The notes below the pieces were generated by a model. That model had not been told where the DNA came from, did not search any database, and saw only the letters and a program-made list of their open reading frames with translations. The position numbers and the translations under genes are program-made. Below, piece by piece: positions 17,762-26,318 of a stretch of DNA of 64,000 nt. Where the stretch lies: the NCBI GenBank assembly GCA_965247125.1, contig CBDFGO010000003.1, forward strand, positions 1,674,001 to 1,738,000, written 5' to 3'. Every line of letters starts with the position of its first letter. Within the stretch, counting starts at the first letter, position 1. The stretch comes from CALBJU01 sp965247125 (GTDB lineage Bacteria; Bacteroidota; Rhodothermia; Rhodothermales; UBA10348).

Positions 17762-19335
17762 TCGATCACCAGAATCTTGCCGCGAAAACGATCTCCACTG
17801 GCGCTCACTTCGTAAAAGTAGGCGCCATTTGCCACCCTTATGCCGCGTTCATCTGTTCCATCCCACAGCGACTCGTGGGTTCCGCTGACTGAAGATTCTG
17901 ACAACTGGCGTACTAGATTCATTCCGAAATCGAATATTCGAATATCGACGTTGCCCGTTCCTTGACGCTCGTATTTGATCCTGATGAAACGGTCGTCGCT
18001 CGGTGAGAACGGGTTCGGATAGGCGTACGTATCCACGTTGGGAACGGACGCACTTGAGGATTGGGGATGCAGGGGCACCTGAACCCGAAAAATGCTCCAT
18101 GACGAACCCCCATCAACCGATTTCAAAAGTCCGTCCGAAGTGCCCACCCATAGAATGCCCTGATCCACCTCGACGGAAAAAACACTCGATCCCGGCCGTA
18201 CAAGCCGATTACTGACCACCCGATCTCGAAACTGATTGATGGATTCCCAAGAGACACCGAAATTTGACGAGATGAACAACCCGTTTTCTCCAGCGACATA
18301 GACCAATTCGCCGTCGAAGGCGAAATCATACACTCGTTCGCCGAGGAGGGTTTGCTCGAAGGTCTGTCCACCATCTCGGGTAAAGGTGACACCAAACTGG
18401 CCGGTACCTCCACCGGATTCGCTCGTATTCCAGGTCGCGGCCCAGATGATTCGCTGGGAGTCAAACACCTGCTCTTCGATGGAGATTATCCAGTCACCGG
18501 TCAACGACCCACCCGTTCCATCTGCCTTGAAGCGCTGCCACGTGTAGCCGCCATCCGGCGATCGATTCAGTCCACTCGCGGTCCCTGCCCACACGAGCCC
18601 GCTTCCATCTACAAGGACCGAGAAGCCCATGTGGTTCAGTGACCCCATGCCCCCGCGCTGTGGTTCGACAGTGAAAGAGTACGGTTGATCGGGTGTAATG
18701 AAGTCCAGGTCATCCGGCGGTAGGACCACGCGAGACCAGGTGCGCCCCATATCCGAGGACCTTCTGACCCCGCTGGCCCACCCAGCAACAAAGATGTCTC
18801 CGGTAGCCGGGTCGAAATCTATATCAAAAGGAGGACTCTGTTGGGGTACAATAACCGGAAGCGCGGGCAGAATCGATATCCCGTAAACCTGGGTGTCATC
18901 CTCCGATCCATCCAGCTGAGGAAAACGATAGGAAAACGTTTCACCTCCGTCTTCAGAGATGAGAAAACCGGCGGCTGTTTGGACGCTCTCTCCGCCCGTC
19001 TGATCGGATCTCCCAAGACCCGCGACAATAACATCGCCGTCAATATCCAGGGAAAAGAGTCGGTTCACCGAACCAAAGAGGGAGTCGCTGTCCGGGACAT
19101 ACCAGGTTGCGCCGCCGTCAGTCGAATGATTCAGGAATGGTCCGATCCAGACTTCTCCACTGGCGGCGTGCAGATTGGCAACGCTGTTGTTCAGGATGCC
19201 GTACTCGCTGATCTCCAAAGCAGAGAGGTTTCCGGAAGACAGAAATACTCTCTGGGCGCTTGCACTGCCTGCGAACAATAGTACGCCCAGAAAGCATAAC
19301 ACGTTGATGCGCAATATGTTAATGGTTTGGTTCAA
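17758..19335 (-). CDS. Exported Asp-box (BNR) beta-propeller protein with type IX-like C-terminal sorting domain
   Basis: A 525-residue secreted protein. Signal peptide about 1-27 (ending SASAQ). The body holds at least seven Asp-box turns of the S/T-x-D-x-G-x-T/S-W/F kind (STDGGATW, SEDGGETF, SSDMGRTW, SPDGGYTW, TRDGGQTF, SSNFGVSW, SVDGGSSW), indicating a sortilin/YCF48-like beta-propeller. The last 85 residues begin YPNPFSPSDD and continue with VDIRIFDF, LWDGTDERG and ANGAYFYEV, the FlgD-Ig/type A sorting pattern of Bacteroidota exoproteins. It starts three bases after the upstream lipoprotein gene and overlaps the following PorV-like gene by four bases. No catalytic residues identified; ligand unknown. 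Confidence 0.8.
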   Translation of the reverse strand: MNQTINILRINVLCFLGVLLFAGSASAQRVFLSSGNLSALEISEYGILNNSVANLHAASGEVWIGPFLNHSTDGGATWYVPDSDSLFGSVNRLFSLDIDGDVIVAGLGRSDQTGGESVQTAAGFLISEDGGETFSYRFPQLDGSEDDTQVYGISILPALPVIVPQQSPPFDIDFDPATGDIFVAGWASGVRRSSDMGRTWSRVVLPPDDLDFITPDQPYSFTVEPQRGGMGSLNHMGFSVLVDGSGLVWAGTASGLNRSPDGGYTWQRFKADGTGGSLTGDWIISIEEQVFDSQRIIWAATWNTSESGGGTGQFGVTFTRDGGQTFEQTLLGERVYDFAFDGELVYVAGENGLFISSNFGVSWESINQFRDRVVSNRLVRPGSSVFSVEVDQGILWVGTSDGLLKSVDGGSSWSIFRVQVPLHPQSSSASVPNVDTYAYPNPFSPSDDRFIRIKYERQGTGNVDIRIFDFGMNLVRQLSESSVSGTHESLWDGTDERGIRVANGAYFYEVSASGDRFRGKILVIE

Positions 19336-19338
19336 GGC

Positions 19339-20163
19339 TCAATCCACCGCTATGGTTCTAATTACGGTATTGCTTCTGAGCCCGGAACGGTCTACAGCCG
19401 TGAAGTCGAAGGTATTGTCGCCAGCAGCGTTAGAAGCATCGAGCTGGATGGTGAGCGTGAAGAGCCCATCGCCCACCGCCACGTCGCCACTGCTGCCGAA
19501 GCCTGTGTTACACGTGCCCTGTCCCCCGTCATCACAAAGCCTGAGCGTCACACTTCCATTTACGAGCACCTCGACGAATGCCACATTGCCGATTCCGTCG
19601 GGGTCGCTCACGTGCGCCACAATCGGCACGTCTATCGGAGGTTGATCCTGGGGTGGTCGCGTGACACGATCGGGAATAACGATCTGATCAATGCTCGGTG
19701 GTTCGCTTCCGCTGGTGACCTCTATCGATGAAAATATTCGATTGCTCATCCTTCCCTCTTCATCGGATGCAAAGGCAGTAACGGAGAGCAACCCTGCCTG
19801 ACCCGATGGGATTGAAACAGAAACTGTGGCTTCAACCCGAGAATTCGTCTGGACGGCGACTTCGGCCTCACCTACAGGCGACCCTCCCGGAACCGGAGAA
19901 CCAATGATGATGAATACCATCGAGAGATCACCATCGGCGTCCGAGACGTCGAGCGTCACTGATACGTCTGTCGCGACTACTCCTGCAGTGTCACCAATCA
20001 GATCGAGTGCGAGAAAATCCGGTGTTACCTGAATATTCTGGACGACTGGCGCGGACCGGGACAAATCCTGGGTGCCCGGAGCTGAGTCGCACGCGGAGAA
20101 CGCCGCCGCACAGATCACAGCCAGGGTGAATTGTCGAATGAGTGAAGACGTACGAATCATCAA
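19339..20163 (-). CDS. Putative lipoprotein with Ig/cadherin-like repeats
   Basis: A 274-residue predicted lipoprotein. The hydrophobic N-terminus ends in a lipobox, AAFSAC, with the lipid-bearing Cys at about 25. The mature part has three Ig-like stretches with turns such as DVSDADGD, AFASDEEG and HVSDPDGIG, and a final segment (GDGLFTLTIQLDAS, FTAVDRSGLRSN) like domains in Bacteroidota exoproteins. It is the first gene of the operon that continues with the Asp-box exoprotein and two PorV/PorQ proteins, with a 3-base gap to the next gene. Role unknown; surface assembly or attachment is a guess from context. Confidence 0.6.
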   Translation of the reverse strand: MMIRTSSLIRQFTLAVICAAAFSACDSAPGTQDLSRSAPVVQNIQVTPDFLALDLIGDTAGVVATDVSVTLDVSDADGDLSMVFIIIGSPVPGGSPVGEAEVAVQTNSRVEATVSVSIPSGQAGLLSVTAFASDEEGRMSNRIFSSIEVTSGSEPPSIDQIVIPDRVTRPPQDQPPIDVPIVAHVSDPDGIGNVAFVEVLVNGSVTLRLCDDGGQGTCNTGFGSSGDVAVGDGLFTLTIQLDASNAAGDNTFDFTAVDRSGLRSNTVIRTIAVD

Positions 20164-20323
20164 TACCGGAGTAACGGAATGCCCGTGCTTAATTTGGGGA
20201 TCGGTAGCGAACGGGATCTATAAGCTTACGTTTCGTCAGGTATTTGGAAAATCATCCAGAAAACGGAGCCCTCCTAGTATCGAAGCTCCCACACACTCAG
20301 GGCATACACTCCCCGCTTCAGTC

Positions 20324-21511
20324 CTACCCAATGTACAGCGGTTTGAAGCTGAAACACAGGGCAAAAATGAGCAGACTCAATATCCCCAGAATCTTGCGAC
20401 GCCTGTTCAGCGGCTCCATATGGAGCACCGGCGGATGATCCACCTTGATTAGGAACATGATCAACAAGCACCAGACAAACCATCCGCTGTAGCCGAAAGA
20501 AGAGACCAGTGCCGGCAATCTGGAGACAATCGCCGTCGAAATGACCATTGTAAAGACGATCGGTACGACCCAGCGGAAATCCCCGCTGAAAATCTTAAAA
20601 GCGTACAAGAACAGAATGGTCGAAAGGATCACCCAGGTGAGCTGGCCCAGCAGAGGATCGAACGCCCTGAGCATGGGTCCGACCTGATCTACGAAACCTA
20701 CCGCACCGGAAAAGAGGAGCAGCAGGACAAACCCGCGCGCCACTATGCTGTGCCATTTCTGTCCAACCAACGCGTACAGAATGTGCCCGCCGTCCAACTG
20801 ACCAATCGGAAGAAGATTCAGGGCCGTGAAGAACAATCCAAACCATCCCGCCCACAGAACGGGATAGTGGTACATTTCCCACATCGGCGGAACGTCGGTA
20901 AAGAACCTTGACAGGAACCAGTACAGTGGAGTCGTTCCCACCTTGAATACCTGAATCCCGTTTGCGGAAGAGTCGGTCAATACATCAGCAGGAAACCTTC
21001 CCTGTGACTGAAGGAACGCCTGAAGGGCCTCATGATCGGGCATGCCGTTCATGTAATCGAGGCCGGGAAGCGTAATGAACCCAACCAGGAGTACAGCCAG
21101 CGCGACTACGAAGCCAGCAAGAGGTCCCGCCGCACCGATGTCAAACAGCTTCGTCATCGAAGGAATTTGTTGGCGGATGCGAATTACCGCTCCAAACGTT
21201 CCAATGCCGTTGAAAGGAAAAGGAATGTAGTACGGAAGGGAAACGGCAACGCCGTGGCGCCTGGCCGCGAAATAGTGCCCGAACTCGTGGACGGTGAGAA
21301 AGAGGAGTAAAGATCCTCCAAAACGAAGCCCGTCCATTACGAATGGAGCGGAAATCGTTACCCCGCCAAAGGAGAACCAGGCAGTCGCATCGGTATAGAC
21401 CAGCATCCGAGAGGTCCAGATGCCGCCAGCCCATATGGTGGCCACCAACGTCAGCAGGAAGAGCAGTATGTGAAGCCAGTATCTGTCCCGATACGGAGCG
21501 GTGCTGCTCAC
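20324..21511 (-). CDS. Site-2 protease family (M50) membrane metalloprotease
   Basis: A 395-residue multi-pass membrane protein with the zinc motif HEFGH at 75-79 (FLTVHEFGHYFAARRHG) and the third metal-ligand region LNLLPIGQLDGGH at about 235-247, both hallmarks of M50 site-2 proteases that cut transmembrane helices. There is no PDZ domain. About eight hydrophobic segments are visible. It overlaps the upstream aminotransferase gene by four bases (ATGA), so the two are translationally coupled, a common arrangement in this lineage without an obvious functional link. The substrate cannot be told from sequence. Confidence 0.85.
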   Translation of the reverse strand: MSSTAPYRDRYWLHILLFLLTLVATIWAGGIWTSRMLVYTDATAWFSFGGVTISAPFVMDGLRFGGSLLLFLTVHEFGHYFAARRHGVAVSLPYYIPFPFNGIGTFGAVIRIRQQIPSMTKLFDIGAAGPLAGFVVALAVLLVGFITLPGLDYMNGMPDHEALQAFLQSQGRFPADVLTDSSANGIQVFKVGTTPLYWFLSRFFTDVPPMWEMYHYPVLWAGWFGLFFTALNLLPIGQLDGGHILYALVGQKWHSIVARGFVLLLLFSGAVGFVDQVGPMLRAFDPLLGQLTWVILSTILFLYAFKIFSGDFRWVVPIVFTMVISTAIVSRLPALVSSFGYSGWFVWCLLIMFLIKVDHPPVLHMEPLNRRRKILGILSLLIFALCFSFKPLYIG

Positions 21512-22728
21512 GCGTTTGGCCGTTTGAGCTGGGAGAAGGCTTCATCGAGCCGATCACACGCGGTCATCAGATCGCTCTCAGAAGCTGCATAGGACAGCCG
21601 GATCCCTGTAGGTGCGCCGAAGGCCTGCCCCGGAACGAGCGCCACGTTGTGTGACTCCAGGATGTAGAAACACATGTCCTCTGAAGTCTCCAGGACCTTA
21701 CCCGAACGTGTTGTGCTCCCCAGCCATTCTGCGATATCCGGAAACAGATAAAACGCGCCCTGCGGGATGGGACAGACCAGACCCGGGATGTCGGCAAGCC
21801 GCTCAAGCATCAGGTCGCGTCGACTGCGAAATGAGTCCACCATTTGACGAACCACCGAGGGATCCATTTTCAGAGCTGCAATACCTGCTTTTTGGGCGAT
21901 TGTGGAGGGCGCGGAGGTCAGTTGACTCTGGAGCTTCCCGGCAGCTTTTATGATGATCGGATCGGCGGCCATGAAGCCCAGTCTCCAACCTGTCATGGCG
22001 TAGGCCTTGGAAAAACCGTTCACCGTCAACGTCCGTTCTTTCATTCCCGGATAGCTGGCCATCGAGCGATGCTCAACGTCGTAGATGATGTGCTCATAGA
22101 TCTCATCCGAAATAACGAATACATCGGGATGACGCATCAGCACCGCAGCGAGGTCGCCCAGCTGCTGAGGGGAATACACGCCGCCAGTCGGGTTGGATGG
22201 AGAGCACAGTATGAGCAAGCGGGTCCGGGGCGTTATGGCCGCTTCGAGTTGTTCGGCTGTCAACAGGTAGTCAGACTCAACCGTATTCGGGATGGCGACA
22301 GGATCAGCCCCGGCGAAACGAACCATTTCCGGATAACTCACCCAGTACGGCGCCGGTATCAGCACTTCGTCGCCCTCTCTGCACAGCACGGACACGGCCT
22401 GAGCAATGGACTGTTTTGCTCCATTTGAACAGATAATCTGACTCGGATCGTAACGAAGTCCGTTGTCTTTTTCCAGCTTCGCTGCGAGTGCTTCGCGGAG
22501 CTCTGGTAATCCGAGATTGTTCGTGTAGTGCGTGTGACCGTCCCGAATAGCCTGAATTCCTGCTTCGGAAATCTCGGTGGGAGTGTCAAAATCGGGCTCT
22601 CCCGCACTGAGACCTATAACGGGGAAACCCAATCGGATTCGATCCTTCGCTGCTGCCGTCATCGCAAGCGTCGCGGAGGGCTGCATCGACGCTACTCTAC
22701 TGTTGAAATCCAGGATTTTTTCTTCCAC
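21508..22728 (-). CDS. aspC: Class I PLP-dependent aminotransferase (aspartate aminotransferase-like)
   Basis: About 406 residues. PLP-enzyme motifs are clear: SAGEPDFDTP near the N-terminus, CSPSNPTGGVY, SDEIYEH, the Schiff-base lysine in VNGFSKAYAMTG, and the carboxylate-binding arginine in TGIRLSYA. This matches Bacteroidota aspartate aminotransferases of the Ib subgroup. The open frame runs back to 22890, but that would overlap coaD by 92 bases and add unrelated sequence; a GTG at 22728 directly precedes the expected N-terminus (ILDFNSRVASMQPSATL), so I place the start there. Two imperfect 19-base tandem repeats lie just upstream. The gene symbol is by subgroup resemblance, not proof of substrate. 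Confidence 0.85.
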   Translation of the reverse strand: MEEKILDFNSRVASMQPSATLAMTAAAKDRIRLGFPVIGLSAGEPDFDTPTEISEAGIQAIRDGHTHYTNNLGLPELREALAAKLEKDNGLRYDPSQIICSNGAKQSIAQAVSVLCREGDEVLIPAPYWVSYPEMVRFAGADPVAIPNTVESDYLLTAEQLEAAITPRTRLLILCSPSNPTGGVYSPQQLGDLAAVLMRHPDVFVISDEIYEHIIYDVEHRSMASYPGMKERTLTVNGFSKAYAMTGWRLGFMAADPIIIKAAGKLQSQLTSAPSTIAQKAGIAALKMDPSVVRQMVDSFRSRRDLMLERLADIPGLVCPIPQGAFYLFPDIAEWLGSTTRSGKVLETSEDMCFYILESHNVALVPGQAFGAPTGIRLSYAASESDLMTACDRLDEAFSQLKRPNA

Positions 22729-22742
22729 TACGTCTTGGGCTG

Positions 22743-22780
22743 TTTGACAGGCCTTGATTCTTTTGACGGGCCTTGGTTCT
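22743..22780. repeat. Two imperfect 19-base tandem repeats upstream of the aminotransferase start
   Basis: Units at 22743-22761 and 22762-22780 differ at two positions; a third, more diverged trace follows to about 22790. The array fills the gap between the coaD stop (22799) and the proposed GTG start at 22728. Confidence 0.75.
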
Positions 22781-22798
22781 TCAGGCCCTTCCGGGCGT

Positions 22799-23338
22799 TC
22801 ATTTGGATAACATCGAAGATAAGACGGGTTCGGGCACGAATGACGAAATGTCTCCTCCGTGGCCGTGGATTTCCCTGACAATTGACGCACTGATCAACGC
22901 GTGTGCTTCGCTCGTCATCAGGAATATGGTTTCGATATCCGGAGTAAGTCTACGATTGGCGAACGCCATGCGAAACTCATAGTCAAAATCGGACACTTGT
23001 CTGAGACCTCTAAGGAGCGCAATCGCATTATTCTGGCTGGCATATTCGACGAGCAGCCCCTCAAATATTTCTACCGAAACGTTGTCGAGGTGGCCCACGC
23101 ACTTGAGAATCAGGTCTCGCCGCTCTTCTGGGCTGAAGAAGCCCCGTTTGGACGAGTTATTGGCAATCGTAACGATCACATGATCGAACAGGCAACAGCC
23201 CCTCTCCAGAATATCGAGATGCCCAAGCGTGAACGGGTCGAACGAACCGGGGTAAAGCGCCAATCCTTTTGAATGCCCCAATCCTTTTGAATGCCCCAAT
23301 CCTTTTGAATGCCCCAATCCTTTTGAATGCAATGTCAT
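22799..23338 (-). CDS. coaD: Phosphopantetheine adenylyltransferase with repeat-expanded N-terminus
   Basis: Catalyses ATP plus 4'-phosphopantetheine to dephospho-CoA, the fourth step of CoA synthesis. The nucleotidyltransferase core is intact: ALYPGSFDPFTLGHLDI with the TxGH motif, and the ISASIVREI element near the C-terminus. The family normally begins just before the ALYPGSFDP segment; here about 24 extra residues precede it, consisting of four near-identical HSKGLG units encoded by a perfect in-frame 18-base repeat. The ATG at 23338 has GGATGG upstream at good spacing; a TTG codon directly before GCG-CTT-TAC is a weaker alternative because the AAAGGA before it touches the codon. It sits 31 bases after rsmD, a very common pairing. 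Confidence 0.93.
   Translation of the reverse strand: MTLHSKGLGHSKGLGHSKGLGHSKGLALYPGSFDPFTLGHLDILERGCCLFDHVIVTIANNSSKRGFFSPEERRDLILKCVGHLDNVSVEIFEGLLVEYASQNNAIALLRGLRQVSDFDYEFRMAFANRRLTPDIETIFLMTSEAHALISASIVREIHGHGGDISSFVPEPVLSSMLSK
23261..23332. repeat. 18-base tandem repeat, four copies, inside the coaD 5' end
   Basis: Unit CAATCCTTTTGAATGCCC (plus strand) at 23261, 23279, 23297 and 23315; the first three copies are perfect and the fourth matches 16 of 18. The period is a multiple of three, so copy-number change would not shift the coaD frame and would add or remove six residues. Confidence 0.95.
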
Positions 23339-23369
23339 TTAATTAATCCATCCTGAACGAAGAAACGAG

Positions 23370-23921
23370 TCACCGGCTGTCGGCAGACCTTCCTCCGTAT
23401 ACGGTAACTGCGCTTTTTCCGTACCCCCGCGAAACAAGGCGTGCAGCATGGTCCCCCGGCCGTGCCTTGGCATCGTGCTCCAAAACAAACAAACCGTGTT
23501 CCCTCAGCAGAGGAAGTACCATCGCCGTCAGTTTTTCAAGGTCTGGAAATCTGTACGGAGGATCCGCCAATATAAGTCCGTACGTACCCGTTGTTTGGTC
23601 TTTCAGGAAGGAAAAGACATTCTGGCGCACGAACTGGCAGGACAGATCAGATTCCAGCTTCAATGCGTTTTCTTTCGCAACCTGGAGTACATCCGGATTG
23701 AAATCAACGAAGACGACAGAGCCAGCTCCCCGGCTCATTGCCTCCAGGCCCAGGGCTCCACTTCCTGCGAACAGATCCAGAACAGCAACCTCATTCAGAT
23801 CGAGACGCGAGACAACAATATTGAATATGGCCTCCCTCGTCCTGTCTGTCGTGGGCCGGGTCCCTTCACCTTGGGGCGATACAATTGTCCGGTGTCTGAA
23901 ACGACCACCAATTATTCTCAT
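23370..23921 (-). CDS. rsmD: 16S rRNA (guanine(966)-N2)-methyltransferase
   Basis: SAM-dependent methyltransferase that modifies G966 of 16S rRNA. A 183-residue protein, the normal length. The start MRIIGGRFRHR is characteristic, the SAM loop is VLDLFAGSGALGLEA, and the catalytic NPPY-type motif is LILADPPYRF. Located between the PilM/DUF3822-like gene (6 bases) and coaD (31 bases), an order widely conserved in Bacteroidota. Confidence 0.95.
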   Translation of the reverse strand: MRIIGGRFRHRTIVSPQGEGTRPTTDRTREAIFNIVVSRLDLNEVAVLDLFAGSGALGLEAMSRGAGSVVFVDFNPDVLQVAKENALKLESDLSCQFVRQNVFSFLKDQTTGTYGLILADPPYRFPDLEKLTAMVLPLLREHGLFVLEHDAKARPGDHAARLVSRGYGKSAVTVYGGRSADSR

Positions 23922-23927
23922 AGCCCA

Positions 23928-24827
23928 CTACTGGATGGCCGCTCCGATACTCGGGACAAAGGCTTCAATCGGAAATCCTGATTCAAATCTATCTTCCTCG
24001 AGATCCACGATGGCGCCTGGGTTGAACACCGACACAATCTCTCCAAATGCCTCCTCGAGTATGGGGACGAACTTGGGGCCAGGATCCTCTCCATACACAT
24101 ACAGATGAGTGATATCTCCGTAAGCCAGGCCGAATCGATTTGCCAGTAAGAGAGCGTGGTAGGCTACGTCCCCTGGAAAAGGAGTCCGGAATGAAAAGTG
24201 AGCCTGACTCACACCATTCTTGATCAAGATGAAATCGGTCAACGATGAGTACGCTCCTATCAGTAGGTAGGCCCCGCGCGGAAGGGCAGAATTCTGCGCG
24301 AAGTGACGAAAAGCCAGATACGCCGCATTCGTTGAGGGCACCAATTCCACGGGAGTATCTGCAAAAGCGGCACCGACGGCTTTCAGATTTTTCGAGATCA
24401 ACGGAGTGACATGGGAGACCGAATATCTTTCCAGCCCTTCTTCTGACTTCGAGTCAAGAATCTCTGGAAAAACGTCTCCAAATCCGACTTCTCCACTCAG
24501 AAGGCCGGTTTCGAACGAAATCTGGTCCTTGCGTGCGGCTTCGCTCGTCACGGATGGCACGAGGCTCGTGAAACGCGACATTGTGCTGGACGGCAGCACA
24601 AATCTAAATACGCTCGCATGGGTACCCTGAAAGATGTCCTGTAGGGCGCGTCGAATAGTCTCGATCCGATCTGCGAATCCTTCCTCATAAATTGCAGAAG
24701 ACGCGTCGAACTCGAATTCGCAGTTTCCCAGACGGAGGAGCTTGAACGCAGAACCGACCTGTTCAATCTCAGAGTAGCGCATTACGCTACCCGCGAATTC
24801 TACTCCAGCCGTTGATAGGACAGCCAT
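23928..24827 (-). CDS. PilM/DUF3822-like protein
   Basis: A 299-residue soluble protein. The pattern suggests an ASKHA (actin/PilM-like) fold: an N-terminal half with FRFVLPSSTMSRF, a middle VGAAFADTPVELVPSTNAAYLAF, then GAYLLIGAYSSLTDFILIKNG with a phosphate-loop-like turn, and THLYVYGEDPG. In Bacteroidota a DUF3822 gene typically sits immediately upstream of rsmD, which is the case here (6 bases). The position makes this the best guess, but I did not recognise it residue by residue. It follows a small membrane protein gene by 60 bases. Function unknown. Confidence 0.5.
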   Translation of the reverse strand: MAVLSTAGVEFAGSVMRYSEIEQVGSAFKLLRLGNCEFEFDASSAIYEEGFADRIETIRRALQDIFQGTHASVFRFVLPSSTMSRFTSLVPSVTSEAARKDQISFETGLLSGEVGFGDVFPEILDSKSEEGLERYSVSHVTPLISKNLKAVGAAFADTPVELVPSTNAAYLAFRHFAQNSALPRGAYLLIGAYSSLTDFILIKNGVSQAHFSFRTPFPGDVAYHALLLANRFGLAYGDITHLYVYGEDPGPKFVPILEEAFGEIVSVFNPGAIVDLEEDRFESGFPIEAFVPSIGAAIQ

Positions 24828-24887
24828 TTGGACTTGCGAGTTTTCCGGGACGCGCGAATTGCTGAACGAATCAGCCTGGCACCACTA

Positions 24888-25349
24888 CTACTCCCAGCTA
24901 CCGGCATTCAATAGGGTGGTATCTCCGCTCAGCGTTCCAATGTGATCATTCGAATCTGGATCCGAGAGTAGATAGGTATGTGTGCTGGACGTATCGTTCA
25001 CGGCGAGCTCAAACATTGTTCCAGTACGGGGAGAATGCGCCAGAGAGTCGGCGTTGAAGCCAGCTCCAAAGACGCTGTCGGCACCGGCAACCATCACAGA
25101 ATCCGTCTTGACCCACATTACGAGCGAATCAAGGGTGGTGATATACCGGCCATTATCTCGCCGGTACTGAATCATTGCGGTTCGGACTTGATCCATCCGA
25201 TCACGGGTCTGTTCAGTCAACTCCTTCCTGCGCTCTACCTTCTCATACGGTTCCGTAATTGATACGTAGAGAAAATAGGCAAGGCCAACGATGGCAATGG
25301 CAAGACCGACTCGGATTGCAGTCTGGGTGCCCTGGCTAGTGGACGCCAT
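24888..25349 (-). CDS. Small membrane-anchored protein, pilin-like N-terminus, unknown function
   Basis: A 153-residue protein with one N-terminal transmembrane helix (about 12-30), then a charged amphipathic helix (about 33-60, KVERRKELTEQTRDRMDQVR) and a small C-terminal domain with YRRDNGRYITTLDSL, a motif reminiscent of type II secretion pseudopilins (YxxDxGxYP). There is no prepilin peptidase site with Gly-Phe at the helix start, so it is not a canonical pilin. It precedes the PilM-like gene, which may hint at a small pilus-like or secretion assembly. Not otherwise recognised. Confidence 0.5.
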   Translation of the reverse strand: MASTSQGTQTAIRVGLAIAIVGLAYFLYVSITEPYEKVERRKELTEQTRDRMDQVRTAMIQYRRDNGRYITTLDSLVMWVKTDSVMVAGADSVFGAGFNADSLAHSPRTGTMFELAVNDTSSTHTYLLSDPDSNDHIGTLSGDTTLLNAGSWE

Positions 25350-25580
25350 ATTTATTCGGTAGAGATATGTGCGTTGGAAAAGTGGTGGGGCGATACACCC
25401 ACAGGTACATCGCGACCGAAAATAACGGCTCCCCCGGCTAAAAGCAATTGGAAGCGCTTCAATCCCGGCTGAGTCAAAACTTTAGGTCCAGGTCCGGGTT
25501 TCAGTTGTTTGCCCTGCGACCATATACGAGACCTTGAATCACTTCCCAAGTTGCCCTCTAATGCATTCTACCTTCGCACT

Positions 25581-26318
25581 GTGACGAACTTACTCGTCAA
25601 TATTGACCACGTAGCCACACTCAGAAATGCGAGAAGGGAATCCTTCCCGGATCCCGTTGTGGCCGCTCAGCAGTGCCTGGCCGGCGGTGCGACGGGGATT
25701 GTGTTCCACCTTCGTGAAGATCGCCGACACATTACGGACGAGGATGTTCGTCGATTCAAAGCTGAAATTGACGCAAAACTGGATTTTGAACTCTCGACCG
25801 CTGAAGAAATCGTTTCTATCTGTTGCGGAACCCAGCCCGAACTCGCCACGCTGGTCCCGGAAAATAGGCAGGAGGTGACAACAGAAGGCGGACTGGATGC
25901 TCTCGCAAATGCTTCTCGCCTGTCAGAGGTGATTCCCCGGCTGTTTGATTCCGGAGTTTCCGAGGTTGCCCTCTTTCTGGACCCGGACCTGAACCAGATC
26001 GATATGGCGGCTGAGCTCGGAGCCAGTGCCATTGAGCTGCACACTGGAGACTACGCAAACGCGATGTCCTTTGAGACCCGCATGCAGATTCTAGAACGCA
26101 TGGCGCGCGCTGCAGAGCGGGCAGCTCTGAATGGAATGGACGTACACGCAGGCCATGGTCTGGATCTGGAGAATTACCCGGATTTTGCGACAGCTATCCC
26201 TCATCTCAAGGAAGTCTCGATCGGCTTTGCCATAGTGGCCCGAGCCGTCATCGTCGGAATAAAACAGGCCGTCCAAGAAATGAACAGCATTGTAACCAAC
26301 ACCGTTTATGCCGAATAG
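25581..26318 (+). CDS. pdxJ: Pyridoxine 5'-phosphate synthase
   Basis: Condenses 1-deoxy-D-xylulose 5-phosphate with 3-amino-2-oxopropyl phosphate to make pyridoxine 5'-phosphate. The conserved start LLVNIDHVATLRNAR, the HLREDRRHI motif, ELSTAEEI, EVALFLDPD, ELHTGDYA and DVHAGHGLDLEN are all present. The frame opens at 25509, but the family begins almost directly at the LLVNIDHVATLRN segment, so the GTG at 25581 (245 residues) is the likely start. era overlaps its last 11 bases. pdxB, another enzyme of the same pathway, is the convergent gene after era. Confidence 0.95.
   Translation: MTNLLVNIDHVATLRNARRESFPDPVVAAQQCLAGGATGIVFHLREDRRHITDEDVRRFKAEIDAKLDFELSTAEEIVSICCGTQPELATLVPENRQEVTTEGGLDALANASRLSEVIPRLFDSGVSEVALFLDPDLNQIDMAAELGASAIELHTGDYANAMSFETRMQILERMARAAERAALNGMDVHAGHGLDLENYPDFATAIPHLKEVSIGFAIVARAVIVGIKQAVQEMNSIVTNTVYAE

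Noticed and set aside
22729..22890. N-terminal extension of the aminotransferase back to 22890
   Set aside because: It would overlap coaD by 92 bases and adds unrelated sequence before the family start; a GTG at 22728 fits better.
23261..23332. Possible CRISPR-like or mobile-element repeat in coaD
   Set aside because: Head-to-tail 18-base units without spacers, in frame within a coding region.
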